Assembly: GCA_013397455.1 (NCBI GenBank)
Contig: VYZB01000293.1
Span: 475,751-539,750 of the forward strand
DNA: 64,000 nt
Reading direction: 5' to 3'
DNA from: Crotophaga sulcirostris
Lineage: Eukaryota > Chordata > Aves > Cuculiformes > Crotophagidae
Shown here in pieces: positions 40,765 to 52,293 of the stretch. The translations under genes and the position numbers were made by a program. How positions within the stretch are numbered: position 1 is the stretch's first letter; each line of letters starts with the position of its first letter. A model generated the notes under the pieces. That model made no database searches. It was not told where the DNA came from and saw only the letters and a program-made list of their open reading frames with translations.

Positions 40765-43700
40765 TCAGTGTATTTATTTCAATCAAGTCTTGTGATGATT
40801 AATTTAAGTCCTATGAGCCTAATGGCAGATGGATTTTTTTGTAATGAACACCCTTCAACATAAATGCAGTAATTTTGTCACATTTGGCTTCACTGTCTAA
40901 AGCAGTTTTTTCCACTTCTTCTGTCCAAGTCAAGTATTTTGAATGAACATTACCTCAGTGAAATCATGTGTTATAGTGTAGCTAAGATTTGTACTCAGAC
41001 TAGTTATTTTGTTCAGTGAGCAGTAACTGTTCAATTCCAGCCTATCTAGGGCAGGAATGGCTGATGAACCAATTGAGAGGAGCAGCTGTACAAATGAGTG
41101 ATACTATCATCACTATTGCCATCACACTTTCTGCCAGTTCTGCCTGTTCTCATGGATTGGTATTATTGAATTGATATTATTCTTCTTATTCTAATTTAGA
41201 AAAAGACTGTGTCCTGCCCTGAGTAGACCTGCCAGTGGTGAGAAACAAGATAGAGAAGCCTTTACGGAATTTGCACATTTCCAGCTACAACTGTTAGCGA
41301 CGCTTGTTCTCCTTAAATTGGAGGTGGCTAAATGAAGTTTCACACATGTACCAGCTTTAAGTAGCTTTGGTCACAGAACATGCCATCAGAATCATATTTT
41401 AAAATAAAGAAAAAAGTAACTACACTGAAGAGGGTGAAGGAGTAGAAAGAGGAGAAATAATGCTTGAGACTTGAGAATGCCGTATAACGTCAGATAAGAG
41501 ATACAGACTGGTTTATTTGAATAATAGTGCCCTGTTTTTATATGTACATCACAACTTAAGGATTTTCTAAATTATTTTTCCTCTATGATATAGTCTGAAC
41601 AAGAAAATAATAATCTACAGATTAAGTAGTCCTAGAAATAAAACACTTTGGAGACTTTTTTCCTCAGACAGGATGAATATCAGGTGAGATAAAAATCAAA
41701 CAAGAGAGAGAAAAGGTTTGCCTTTACATACCTTAAAAATAAAGATACACCTGCTGTTTCTACACATATGAGCCCTAAACTAGGAGATCGGTGGTTGTAG
41801 TAAACAGACACCTGTGTTGCATGTTAAAATGTGGAAAGAAAGACTAAACAATGGTAAAATATTTTTCAGAAAATTGGTAGTCCTTCTGAAAACCTTAATC
41901 AATATGATAGACGGTGGCGAGTACCTGAGAGGAGTAATATCAGGATTATCCCTTACACACAGAGCTATTTCAAAACAGATTCAAATCTATATATAGATGA
42001 CAGATATTTGCAGATATTCCTTCTTGAATTCTGCAGGGGGTTTTGAGGAGGCAATTCATTGTGACGCATAAAATAATCCTGTGAGACCTCCTTGGTTGGA
42101 GTAGAATAAAACTAGCAAATGAGATGTCAAGACTTTATACTACTGTTTGTTTTACACATTTAAAGTAAGCTATCCTTTCTAGTACCATTCCTTCAAATAA
42201 CTGCACCAATTTTCTATATTTTAAAAGTACTTATGACAAGTAAAACAGTCAGCACAATTGTAGGGCTTTGAAACATTGAATGGAATGTAAAGATTAACAG
42301 TTTGATATGAAAACCAGGATTTTTCCAAATACAACACATTTTAAGCAACACTGTAATGCTAGGGCTATCACTTCTGGGTCATAAATACCAAATGTCTTCC
42401 TAGGCCTTCCAAAGCCTAGAGCCTGTCACCACACAATTGTCAGACTCCAAGACTAAGTGAAACCAGTTCTTACATATTTAACGCTCACTGTAGGAGTAAG
42501 TAACCTTCAGCTTCAAAGGCTATACCTTCAAATAAAATAACTATTTTTTTTACTAATTTAATTTACTAATTTAATTACTATGTTTATCTTGCCAGAAACA
42601 TATCTTCTCTCTTCCCCCCTTTTCTTTCGAAGTCTAAGAATTATACACATATTTAGAAAACAATGAAGTGGCCTCAGAAAATGTGTATGTATTTTCACAC
42701 TTCCTGTTTTTTTAAAAAAGCAATGTAGTAAAAAGGGCCAGGTTTGTATAATGATTTATCAGCTTATTTAGAATACAAATTTGTTGCAGGCAAGATCCTT
42801 TCCTTGGTGAATATTCGTGGAATATCTAACAAAAAGGAGCCTTGGGTTTGGCTAGGATCTCCAGAATCTTTTATAATACAAAGTAGTTAGTAATTGCCCT
42901 TTCATTTCTGGCTAATTGAGAGTCAACACAATGTCACCCAGAAGAAGACTGCAAAGCATTTATTTGTTGATTAAAAAAATAATACTATCTGTATGTCTCC
43001 ATGTATCAAAAAAGTGTAAGGTACAGTGAATTACAAGGTATGCATAAGAAGCAAAACTAAAATGTTTGTGTTACTAAACTACATAAATTATCTTTTTTTC
43101 ACTCATTTGAATGTGATACAGTAAAAAGAAATACCTATGAAATAACTTACCTGCTCTATAAGTCATAATTCTTTTTTGAGTTTCAAAAGTTATGAATGTA
43201 TTATAAAGTCCTATAATGCTCATCTATGAAAAGAAAGTTATTATCTTGTTTCTGGACTTTATTAAAACTTCTTGGAAGTATTTTATTTAACTTTTTTACT
43301 TTAACCTGTACTTAAAAGTTGTTCTTAGACCAAATGACTGTAACAAGAGTATATGTTTAAAACTGTAACACTGAAATTGACTTCAAATTCACACATTCAA
43401 ACTATTTGGTGCTTCAGTTTAATCTATGTCCAGTTTGATCTATGCACAAGTGGTAATATGGAACAATATGGACACACATTTTTGTTATATAATATTTTGG
43501 AAAACATTCAAATGAAACAGCATTACACGCAGACTTCAGTACACCTAATACATACTTAATAATTCTAGAGATTTATACTACAAGTAGTATAAAATGAATA
43601 TGAAGGCTAATTATATTTTTGACGTTTTGAAAAGATTACACTGAGTATATCAATATGAAGGAAATTTTAATGCAATAGAAGAGGATGAAAGAAAATGTAC

Positions 43701-43769
43701 TATTCTCACAATTCTTTTGTCATTTAGTATTTCCTTAATAGCCCTGGTCATATTCCAAGACTATTTTAG

Positions 43770-43828
43770 AGTCTCTAGATGATCTTTAAGGTCCCTTCCA
43801 ATGCAAACCATTCTATGATTCTATGATT
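43770..43828 (+). mobile_element. CR1 LINE 3' tail
   Basis: GATGATCTTTAAGGTCCCTT, then CCAATGCAAACC and ATTCTATG repeats, form the standard last 60 bp of an avian CR1. Nothing recognisable of ORF2 precedes it, so it is a very short truncated insertion or its 5' part has decayed. It is about 1.1 kb downstream of the GPC5 exon and antisense to the gene. Confidence 0.9.
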
Positions 43829-44960
43829 AGCAAATAGACATAATATATCCAGTACATCTTTTTTTAAAGTATTGATCTCTAATCTAATTTTTCAAAGTTA
43901 AATCTTCAAAGGCACTCTCAGGAAGTTAAGAGTCCGAATCTTTTCACAGTTCTCTTAAAATCTTGTCTAGAGAAGCCATAGCAGGACTGAATATGTATAG
44001 ACTAACTGTCAGTGCAACAGCACCTTAAGCTAAATCCAAATTGGCCTACTAAGACATACCCTAAGATACTCAGAATCTCATTTCTCCAATTGTTCAGTAC
44101 TGGGCAAGTATGCACTGCAGCTTTTCCATGGTCACATTTCTAAGTTGTCTTTTTGCTGTCAAATCAAGAAGGACCTGGGGTTCTCATCTAAGCTTGGAAA
44201 TTGGTGTACGCTCAACTTCAGAAAATATAGGTAAATTCAAGGACTGACATCAACCTTGGCTTCTTATCAGTGCTGAATTTTGTAATGTGAAATACAGAAA
44301 TTAATTTCTGATGCTTCCAGGCATCTATTCCCATCATAATAACATCCTGATTCAGAGAAATGGTTAAATTATTTGTACTGCAATTAAATTGCTTATGCTC
44401 AGAATTTCATGCTGCTGAATTCTAAAAATAAATGATTTTTTGAAGAAAATTGTTACAAATGTCATTCAGAAAAGGAAAAAAAGCAAAACATAAAATTCCC
44501 GAAAACAATAAGAAAAGCAGAAAGAAGTGTAAGACATCATAATTGCATTGGTGTTGAGTGTGCTACAGTACATTGGTTCCAACACAGCTCCATGAAATTC
44601 AGCTGCCACAAGTAGACCTTGTATTTTCCCATAGTTCTATGAAAAATTAGAACAGTTTATCTGCTTAACTACCAAATCTTTTTTGTTACAGGCACATGCC
44701 ATTGACCTTTTATTTGACTAAAATACTATGTTGACATCATTCTACCTTATCCCAAACATGCATTAACATGTGTTACAATGAAGCATACTTGTATTCATAC
44801 CATGTTCATAGAAATCCTATAATTGCAGTGCTGTTTCTGCAAATACTGAAACATTATACAGACAACTTTTCCACACCTTTTCCAAGATAATTCAGTGGTA
44901 TCACTTAGTGCATAGTATGCCCATTCATTATTTAAACACATGACGGAAACATAATTGTGG

Positions 44961-44966
44961 ACTTAC
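44961..44966 (-). promoter_or_regulatory. GPC5: Splice donor of the GPC5 exon
   Basis: On the minus strand the exon is followed by GTAAGT, the perfect consensus donor. If this site were skipped, translation would run on for about 11 more codons to a stop near 44932, giving a truncated protein without the GPI signal. Confidence 0.9.
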
Positions 44967-45129
44967 AGTCTGTCATTTTCAGGACTCTCTTGACTTCTCC
45001 ACTTCCTGATCCTTCACAACCATCTTCATCATCACAATCTCCACTGATTTGTTCATCCACACCTCCACCACTGCCTGTCTGTCGGATATCCCATTTTTGA
45101 TATTTAGGGAAGGATTTGCCCTGTAACAG
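44967..45129 (-). CDS. GPC5: Glypican-5 internal exon (heparan sulfate attachment region)
   Basis: Glypican-5 is a GPI-anchored heparan sulfate proteoglycan at the cell surface that modulates growth-factor signalling. This exon encodes 54 codons plus one nucleotide (starts in phase 0, ends in phase 1). Seen directly: LLQGKSFPKYQKW at the start, then GSGGG (residues 19-23) and GDCDDEDGCEGSGSGEVKR (30-48). The acidic run next to Ser-Gly-Ser-Gly is the classic glycosaminoglycan attachment motif; Ser41 and Ser43 are the likely sites. The block matches my knowledge of the vertebrate GPC5 C-terminal region, where the next residue is Trp; the final T of this exon plus GG in the next exon would give it. 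The exon is flanked by AG at 45130-45131 and GTAAGT at 44966-44961. By comparison with human it should be the penultimate coding exon. The last exon, with the GPI signal, and the preceding one were not found here. GPC3, GPC6 and the other glypicans fit less well. Confidence 0.93.
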
Positions 45130-45150
45130 CTGAAGGCAAGATACAGTATG
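45130..45150 (-). promoter_or_regulatory. GPC5: Splice acceptor of the GPC5 exon
   Basis: The minus strand reads TTGCCTTCAG immediately before the exon. The pyrimidine tract is short. A second AG nine bases further in (after CTGTTACAG) could act as an alternative acceptor and would remove residues LLQ. The first AG is preferred because glypican-5 has LL.GK at this point. Confidence 0.8.
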
Positions 45151-45479
45151 CAAGTTAGCAGTACAGATGGAGAACTTCAATCAGTACCCAAAATTTCATA
45201 TATGTCTTTCTAGTAATTTTCTGATTTAAAACTAAAACTCCAGTAGCCACAGAATGAGAATTCTGATTTTTTTTTTAAATTTTTTCTGGTTTACAGTAAG
45301 ATTTTAAAGAGTGGTATCTGGTGATACATGCTTCATTTTTAATTAAAAAAATATTACAGTGTCTGTGTCTTTATTGCTAGATAAAAGATCAGGCACCAAT
45401 TTCTGGCCCATAGGCCAGGTGGAATAGATAGAGACATTCTCACTCCTTCAGGCTAACCTTCTTTAGAGAAGACAGACAG

Positions 45480-46090
45480 CATCCATGCTACATAGCAACT
45501 GGCCCCGGATCTTTTCAAGACTCTTATAGTGTCCACATGGCCCTCAGATACAATAATTGTCTTGTGCGGATTTTTCAGATCCAGATCCAGATCCAGATCC
45601 AAATATTCTTCAGATATCTGGAATAGTATAAGAGCTGTGCTGCAGCTCTATATTGGTGAATCCCAAACATACATGTTGTGTGCCCTCAATGTGCCACATG
45701 GGCGCCTGATGGAAGCCACAGGGAAAAGAATGTGTTGGGACAATATCAAATGCCTGATCAGAGAGCAACAGACCAAGCTAATACAGTTTAAGCCAGTGCT
45801 AGCCTGGACAGAACTATTTCCCAAATCACATACAGGCATTGTTTTGGGGGAACTAATAAGGCTGACCTAAAACAAAGTCAAGGGATAGCTGATATTGGCA
45901 TGAGCAGTGTAGATGATATAGGTCCAGTACACAAGCTTGTTCTCTGGCTTATTTTATCGCTATAGATGTGACCAATGATGCCAGCATGGTCTAGAAGACA
46001 ACAGGTAGAGATCTCAACATTTAATCCATTTCTCCATTCTGTTGAGCAGAAGTCTGCAATCACCTGAATAATGTTCATCTTTCTCATTTA
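45480..46090. other. Unclassified repeat-like block in the intron beside the GPC5 exon
   Basis: This block has higher GC content than its surroundings and contains a 113-codon plus-strand frame at 45529-45870 with a CAGATC repeat inside it (RSRSRSK in translation). Pieces such as GGAAGCCACAGGGAAAAGAA read like old ERV or LTR sequence, but I cannot match a family. No splice structure or known domain supports a gene. It begins about 350 bp upstream (gene sense) of the GPC5 exon. Confidence 0.3.
45576..45600. repeat. (CAGATC)4 tandem repeat
   Basis: Four perfect CAGATC units plus one extra C. The hexamer keeps frame and would encode Arg-Ser repeats in one plus-strand frame, but that frame has no other support as a protein. 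Confidence 0.95.
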
Positions 46091-48611
46091 TCAACTGTCC
46101 AAATGTTGTCAGTCAGCTTTTTAAATAACAAGTGGCAAGACTGTCATGCATACATACACAATGTGCCCTCTGATCCATCCAGATTCAGTTCAGTTTACAT
46201 CATATATATATAAACTTCATAATATCTAAGGAAACAGGTTTTTACAAATGTTAAAAATTCTTATAACTTTATCTAGTCCAAAATATCAGCTGGTGCAGGC
46301 TCATGAATTGCACTTGCTTCAATTTAGCAAGACTTCTTTAGACTAGCAAGAACTTCACTGGCTCAGATCCTTTAATTTAATAATCCAATATTTGTTCTCC
46401 TGAAAGGAGCTACTTATTAGTTTGAAACAGACTCAGTTGTTTTATACCTTCAAAATGTTTTTGCTTTGTTCTTCAAGCAAGATACTATGCTCATATTTTA
46501 GAACTATATACTCAGTTTATAGAATATGGAGTTACTTCTTGGATTACTTGATCTGTGAAGTGCTATTCAGTGCCCAGCAAATCACTACTGCAAAGTCATC
46601 ACTCAGATATATCTCAATAGATTTATAAAAGCTACTTGCAACACTGTATAAAAACAAGAGAATGTCATTCAACACTGAATCAGCAAAACCAATTTATGTA
46701 GCACATTTGATTCAAAAGTTTTATTAGACAATTATATGCTACCTGAAAGACAAACTACCTACCTAAGGGAAAAACAAGTTCCTTTGTGTGGCTGCCCTGC
46801 TCCCTACTCATTGTGTAATCCATGTCATACTTCTGCCAGCATTGTATTTACAGAAAAATACCCTGCAGCCAATTTAATGAACTACACTCAGTTAACAGGA
46901 CATTATTTTAATTGATTTTGGCCCAGTTCAAATCAAGACGCAGCTTCCAAGGCAGCTATATGATAGGTTACTCTTTATCCCTGAATTCTGTGGCACAATA
47001 GTGGGAATGAACCTCCAGGAAGACAGATTTTCAAATCTGAGTTGCTGCCAAAGTTTCCGCGATATAGTCATTTATATGTATACATTTTTTCAGCTTGAGA
47101 ACATGCATCCCCCTCTACCTTCTGTATTTCTGTCTCAGTCTTTTGGTGTAATAAGATTTTTATATATTGCTTCTCTAAATTCCAGCCCAAAGTAGTTATG
47201 CTTCTCTTTTATCTTTTTTCCTTTTTTTTTTACTTATTGTGCATTATTAACTTGAGACTAGAAATATGAAAACTGAGACCATTCCACTAATTCACTTTAA
47301 ATGTACGTTTAACATTGAAAAAGTGTTCAACATTTTCCAAACTCTTCACTGTACTTGAAAGACTAGAGATTAAGGAATGAACAAGATTGTTCGTAACTTC
47401 CATTTTGTTATTCTCTTCAGTCTCCTTAATTGTACAAGAATAAATACTATTTCCATATAAGTTCACAAATCTCAGTGCTGGTTCTCTACTAAGCATGGCT
47501 TAGTTCTAATATAAATTCTTTATTAAATTTATGCAATCCTTGTACTTGTTCAAAACTAGCTTTATTCACATCAGAAATAAATATAAAAGACATTTAAAAT
47601 AATTACTCTGTTGTACTTCAGTCTTTATAGAGCTATTATTTTAAAGGAAAAGAAACACAAGTTATAGCAGGAGAATTTTGTTGAATAAGCTTACTGGGTC
47701 TTTCAGCTGAATAAGGAGGTTTACTAGCTGTATACTCTGCTCCAAAAAATTAATACAATAAATGTTCTTCTTTTTGTATTGCAGGATAAAATAATATCTT
47801 TTTCTTTCAAGTATTCAAATAAAAAAGTTTTCCCAATCCAATAAATTTCTGTCCTTAAAAAAAATATTGTGTGTTTAATCATGCTTCATTGTCTTTCAAT
47901 TTTAAAAAAAATATCAGCAAATAGACAACCATGTTAGTTTGACTGAGTTTTAGCAAGGGTTACTTCACCGGTGTTGTGAGAGCGCAGAAGGCACAGCAAT
48001 ATTCCAGGCTAGATTTGCTAGATCTTTCTCTTAGTTTTACTAAAAGTTTGTTGAACTAAGATTTTTATATCAAGAACTTGTTCTCTACTGGTGGTATTTT
48101 ATTTTCACAGAAAATTTGTGTTTTCTTACAACTACTGTGGTACATCTGCAAAGATGAATGATTCAGGCCTAAATCAACTAGAAGGTCCTTGGGAGTCTTC
48201 AACTTCACACATTGCCTACGTAGCTTTGGGAAGCCGGGCCTCTAGCTTAGATCTCTCATTACCCAATTGCCTAAAAGCCCATTAGGATTTTCACTGATGG
48301 CTTAGTGGTATGCTTTCTTTGACAAAATCAGCAATTCTGAAAAAGGTGATAACACCAAAAAATAACCGTATTAAATATTGTGAAATTTCATCTTTTAGAA
48401 CAAAAGCACAGGTTTGCATGACAGAAGTTACATTGTCGTAATAACATACTTCCAGTGTTCTGTAAATATATGACTTCATACTATATAACATTTCAGTAAG
48501 AAAGAAGAACTGCTTACAGCAGCTACAGAGACAGTTACAAGGGTTTTTGAAGCTTCCTGAGAAATCTCAGAATGCAAGCATACTTTGGAAAATTATAACT
48601 AAGAATGTATT

Positions 48612-49130
48612 TTTGGTTTACAGTCCTATAGGGTCTGGTAATTTTCCAGATTATTTAATATTTTTATAAATGATCTGAAAAGTTGTATAAAACACAATGA
48701 TAAACCTTTCAGTGCAACAAGAACTAGACAACTGCTAAATAACAAAGAGAAGCGACAAATTGTCTAAGAAGAAACCTCATCTGGTAAGCCAGGCAATAGA
48801 ATGAATTTTTAAACACATGCTATAATAAAACACAGACAAATGTAAATTTGCAAGTCTAAATATTGTATTACATGCATATTAGAAGATAAAATATTCTGTT
48901 CTGTAAAATAATTGTGGGTGTCCTTGATTGCAAGAAGACTATGAATCAAGAGTAGTGTTCTAGCCAAAGGTTTTAATGGGTATCTTTGGGGACAGAAATA
49001 GGAATACTAAATCGGATTGGGGATGTTATATTTCTCCTAAATCCAGTTCTTATTCCCTCTGTTCAGAAAGGGTGGCACAGAAGTGAGTTCCATTGCAGTG
49101 GTTAAAAAGGAGCAACAAAATACTATTGTT
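48612..49130 (+). mobile_element. Old degraded CR1-like reverse-transcriptase segment
   Basis: The start, GTCCTATAGGGTCTGG followed by TTTAATATTTTTATAAATGA, corresponds to the CR1 RT block with PQG and NIFINDL. Further along, ACAAATGTAAATTTGCA fits the DKCKVLH region. GGTGTCCTTGATTGCAAGAAG and ACTATGAATCAAGAGTAGTG fit the block for GVLVD-K-MN-Q. AAGGAGCAACAAAATACT fits the RRATKMI block. Many substitutions and stops show it is far older than the other CR1 copies. No 3' tail is seen. Assigned by block order rather than close identity. Confidence 0.6.
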
Positions 49131-52100
49131 TTTAACCAAGTAGTTCATCCTCTAGTGCACCAAAAAAACCTCTGCCTCAAGAATCTATCTAGCTATTCTT
49201 GCAAGCATTGACAAAACAAACACAAATTTGACAGCTTTGTGTAGCAGGCCAAAGAACATCAAAACAGCAAATTAATCAAAACTTTATACACATTCACAGT
49301 GAATCTAAAAAATCTATATATAGATATCACACATATAAAAATACCACAAGGGTTGTTCTTCATCAAAATAATTTATTAACAGTTCTGGTTAGGTTCTTAA
49401 AAATATATCTAATATATATGTTTGGATCAAACAGGTTTTGGTCTTAAAACATGAATTAATTTAGAGGTTCAGGGACAGTGTATGCAGGAGGTTATAGTAA
49501 ATAACCAAAATGATCCCATCTGGCTCTCAAAAATCTATGAATTCCTGTAAGTAAATCTAGTTTAAATAGGAAGACTGGATTCTTTTTTACTTCCCAGTTC
49601 TTGAGGGAAATTACAAGTGATTGCATCTCTCATGAGTGATGAACACTGAAAGGCAAGGGAACGTACCATTACACTGTTGAAACTGATGATACTGGTTCTC
49701 TTTCAACAAAAATCTAGTATCCTATTTACTTATCTTACACATCATATACTTTGGGGGAAATATTGATTTTCTATGAATTTTATTTTATTCTTTTTCCATA
49801 AAAGTATCTTGATGATACTCTGTTGCAGTCAATGTGAACTAAGCTCAGTCGTAATACTTCCTCTCTTTCATTTATGTGCTTACTGTAAGTATTTGTGGAG
49901 GGAATCCCAAAGGAGCCCAGCAGTGAATCTAATTTACCGAATCAAAACAAACCTAGAATTATTTCCAGAAGTGTGAATATTTTGAACTCTTGCAAATGAA
50001 TAAACTATGCTAAAGTTTATTCCTCTTTTTAGCATTACATACTTGAATACTAAAAAATATCCATTTCTCTTTAGTCAGCTCCTACAGGGTTTCATTTCCA
50101 ATAATGCAAAAGGTCCTTAACAAAAACTGTGTACTCTAAATTAGAAGTCCAGCTTGTCTTGGAGACTGGTATTTAGATACCTTTTATTACAATTGTTTTA
50201 GTCCCTCCTGATATTCTTTATATCCTTCAGACAATGTAAAAAGTGCAAGCAGTGCACACACTGCTATGTCAAACCCTGCTTTTCTGCCCAAGACCCAGAG
50301 CTCTGTATTTCAAGCCTGCCAAACAGCAGCCTGAAATTCTGATGGAAATAGCACAATGTTTCTTTCCAGTCTAAGCCAACATAGAAAGAAACAGTTCTTT
50401 ATTCTTCTCACTGAACCAAAGCAAGAATCATTAAGGTGACTCTGATGCAGCACTCCACTACACAGCTCTAACTTGTCCTTTGTGCTTTCTTGATATACCT
50501 TTACTGCCTCAGGATCAAAACAGTTGCTGCTTGAATAGTAGAAATCAGAATTATCCCAGCTTATTATTATACTACTACTTCAAAATGTAGACATTCCTTC
50601 TCAGTAGTTATTTATGTAGCACTCAAAACCACTTAGTAAGCAAACAAAATTTCCACAGAAAGCTACCTACTGAATTAGGTTGAAGTGACTAATAATTTTC
50701 ACTGAAGGTAAAGTTCAAGATTTTGTTCCGTCATCAACATGCTTCCTGGCCATCACAGATTTTGGCTGGCCCAAATAGCACTCTCCACAAAAATGCTTGA
50801 CCCAAGTTTGAGTCTTAGTGTAGACTAGGGATTGTTCCCAATGGGCAGTCTGAATATGGTTACTCTGCTCTAGGAAGCAGGACACTTGCAGTCCCTGACT
50901 GATTGTATTTTATACAACAGATACAACTTCGCAGGATGTCTTAATGCTGAATAAAAGAGAACTGGGGAATGATGCAGAGCAATAGACACTGAATGCTGAC
51001 ATTTCTCAGTCTTTGTAACTTATGTTTGGTTTGGGTTATTCCAACCACTTTTTCCTAAGATAAATCTCATATCAGAGTGGCTAATTTTAAGCACTGGGGC
51101 CATGAAGCAGTGTGTGCTCTAGTCCTTGATCCTCTTCTTAGTTAGTAATATAGATATAGTTCCTCCAATGTAACTGTATTTTAACAAATATCCTTTTCCT
51201 AATTTGTTACATTATTGAAGTCTTCCCTACTGTAAAAATCTTGCTTTATATTTAGGAGTGCATTTTACAGTTAACACCTCTCAATTTAGGTTCTCACATG
51301 AGTTCTGTCATGAGTTATTACTTTTCTTTCTAGTTATTATTGGTTCCAAGTTAATATAAGAGCAAAAGCTTGACTCTTGTTGCTTGGTGCAATCCCGCCC
51401 AGCACACTTATGCACATTATTGGTTTGGTTTGTTCAGAAAATAGTTAGGGGATTTGGCCTTAAAAAATTCCATGTCTTGCTAACATCTCTCTGTAGATTT
51501 AAGTCATCCTCAGAAAATTAAGTAAACAAGTCAGGCATATCTAAGATAAAAAACAAGAGCAAATTAAAGCCCAGAATTATAGCTTGTACTCTTTCTGTCT
51601 AGGTAGTAGAAATAACAGAACAAAGTCACAATGTATATGATTAAGGTTTAGAGAATAATGTTCTTTGCTCATTTCACCCATCTATGAAGACAGCATAATT
51701 ACAAGCAGAAAAAGATGATAATAATGAAAAAAAAACATATTGATTTCTAAAACAAAACCCCATCAAAAGCTAAATTTCACTTAATTTTTTTTTTTTAAAT
51801 CTATAGTTTGAGCATCTTCAATATCTGTTCTTTAGAGCCATAGATCTGCTTGGATTTTTTTATTTCACTGTTCTTTCTGTTACACCTGCTTCATTGTATT
51901 CCTTTAAAGATTATTGGTATAACCTTCCTCCATTAAACATTAGGAAAATATTTTTTAGATAATTTGTAAATAATTTTATCCTTTACCTTATCCTCATGTG
52001 TATTTTTAGACCTTTCTCCACTAGCAAGGATGGACACTAATAGCTATCACATATATTGGACCATTTTTTTCTGTCATAATTGTAGACTGAAATAACTTTC

Positions 52101-52250
52101 TACTTCAGAAGCTGAAATTCTGTCTTTCCAGAACTGAGTGTGTGAAACACTAGAGAGCTCAATATCAAGTGGTTTAATGAACAGTTGAGGTGTAATATGA
52201 ATAAATAGAAGGATTGATTTAAATAACATGGCACATCTGAACAAGCTTAC

Positions 52251-52293
52251 CCAGGTTTTTCGGTTGCCTTTGGCTCCATAGTCATACAACTCA
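52251..52293 (-). other. Candidate cryptic mini-exon on the GPC5 sense strand
   Basis: On the minus strand TTTTTTTACATCTACAG is followed by 43 nt and then GTAAGC, that is a good pyrimidine tract and AG acceptor plus a near-consensus donor. One frame through it reads ELYDYGAKGNRKT, which is hydrophilic. It also lies inside a 142-codon minus-strand open frame (52074-52502). I know no glypican exon with this sequence, and 43 nt would shift the frame if inserted in GPC5. It may be a pseudo-exon, an alternative or non-coding exon, or chance. Confidence 0.2.

Larger units (their letters stand above)
1..44966 (-). other. GPC5: GPC5 intron downstream of the exon (partial)
   Basis: This is inferred as intron because it follows the GPC5 donor in the direction of transcription and no further glypican exon is recognisable. 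The DNA is AT-rich with frequent stops in all frames. Stretches between the listed features where I see only unique-looking AT-rich DNA: 1-2410, 2671-5300, 5664-8198, 8264-13551, 13681-17862, 18410-23517, 24534-25618, 25654-27627, 28786-31129, 32218-38534, 38601-43769 and 43829-44960. Open frames there, such as a 102-codon one at 9662-9970 and a 110-codon one at 7178-7510 (minus), have no recognisable domain and are treated as chance. Conserved regulatory elements may be present but cannot be seen without alignment. Confidence 0.8.

Noticed and set aside
41069..41149. Minus-strand hydrophobic stretch (AESVMAIVMIVSLICTAA) as a GPI-signal end of GPC5
   Set aside because: A stop codon lies directly upstream in frame, no acceptor in the right phase is visible, and the preceding glypican residues are missing.
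45529..45870. 113-codon plus-strand frame with an RSRSRS stretch as an SR-type protein
   Set aside because: The Arg-Ser run comes from a four-unit CAGATC repeat only; there is no RNA-binding domain or gene structure, and the strand is opposite to GPC5.
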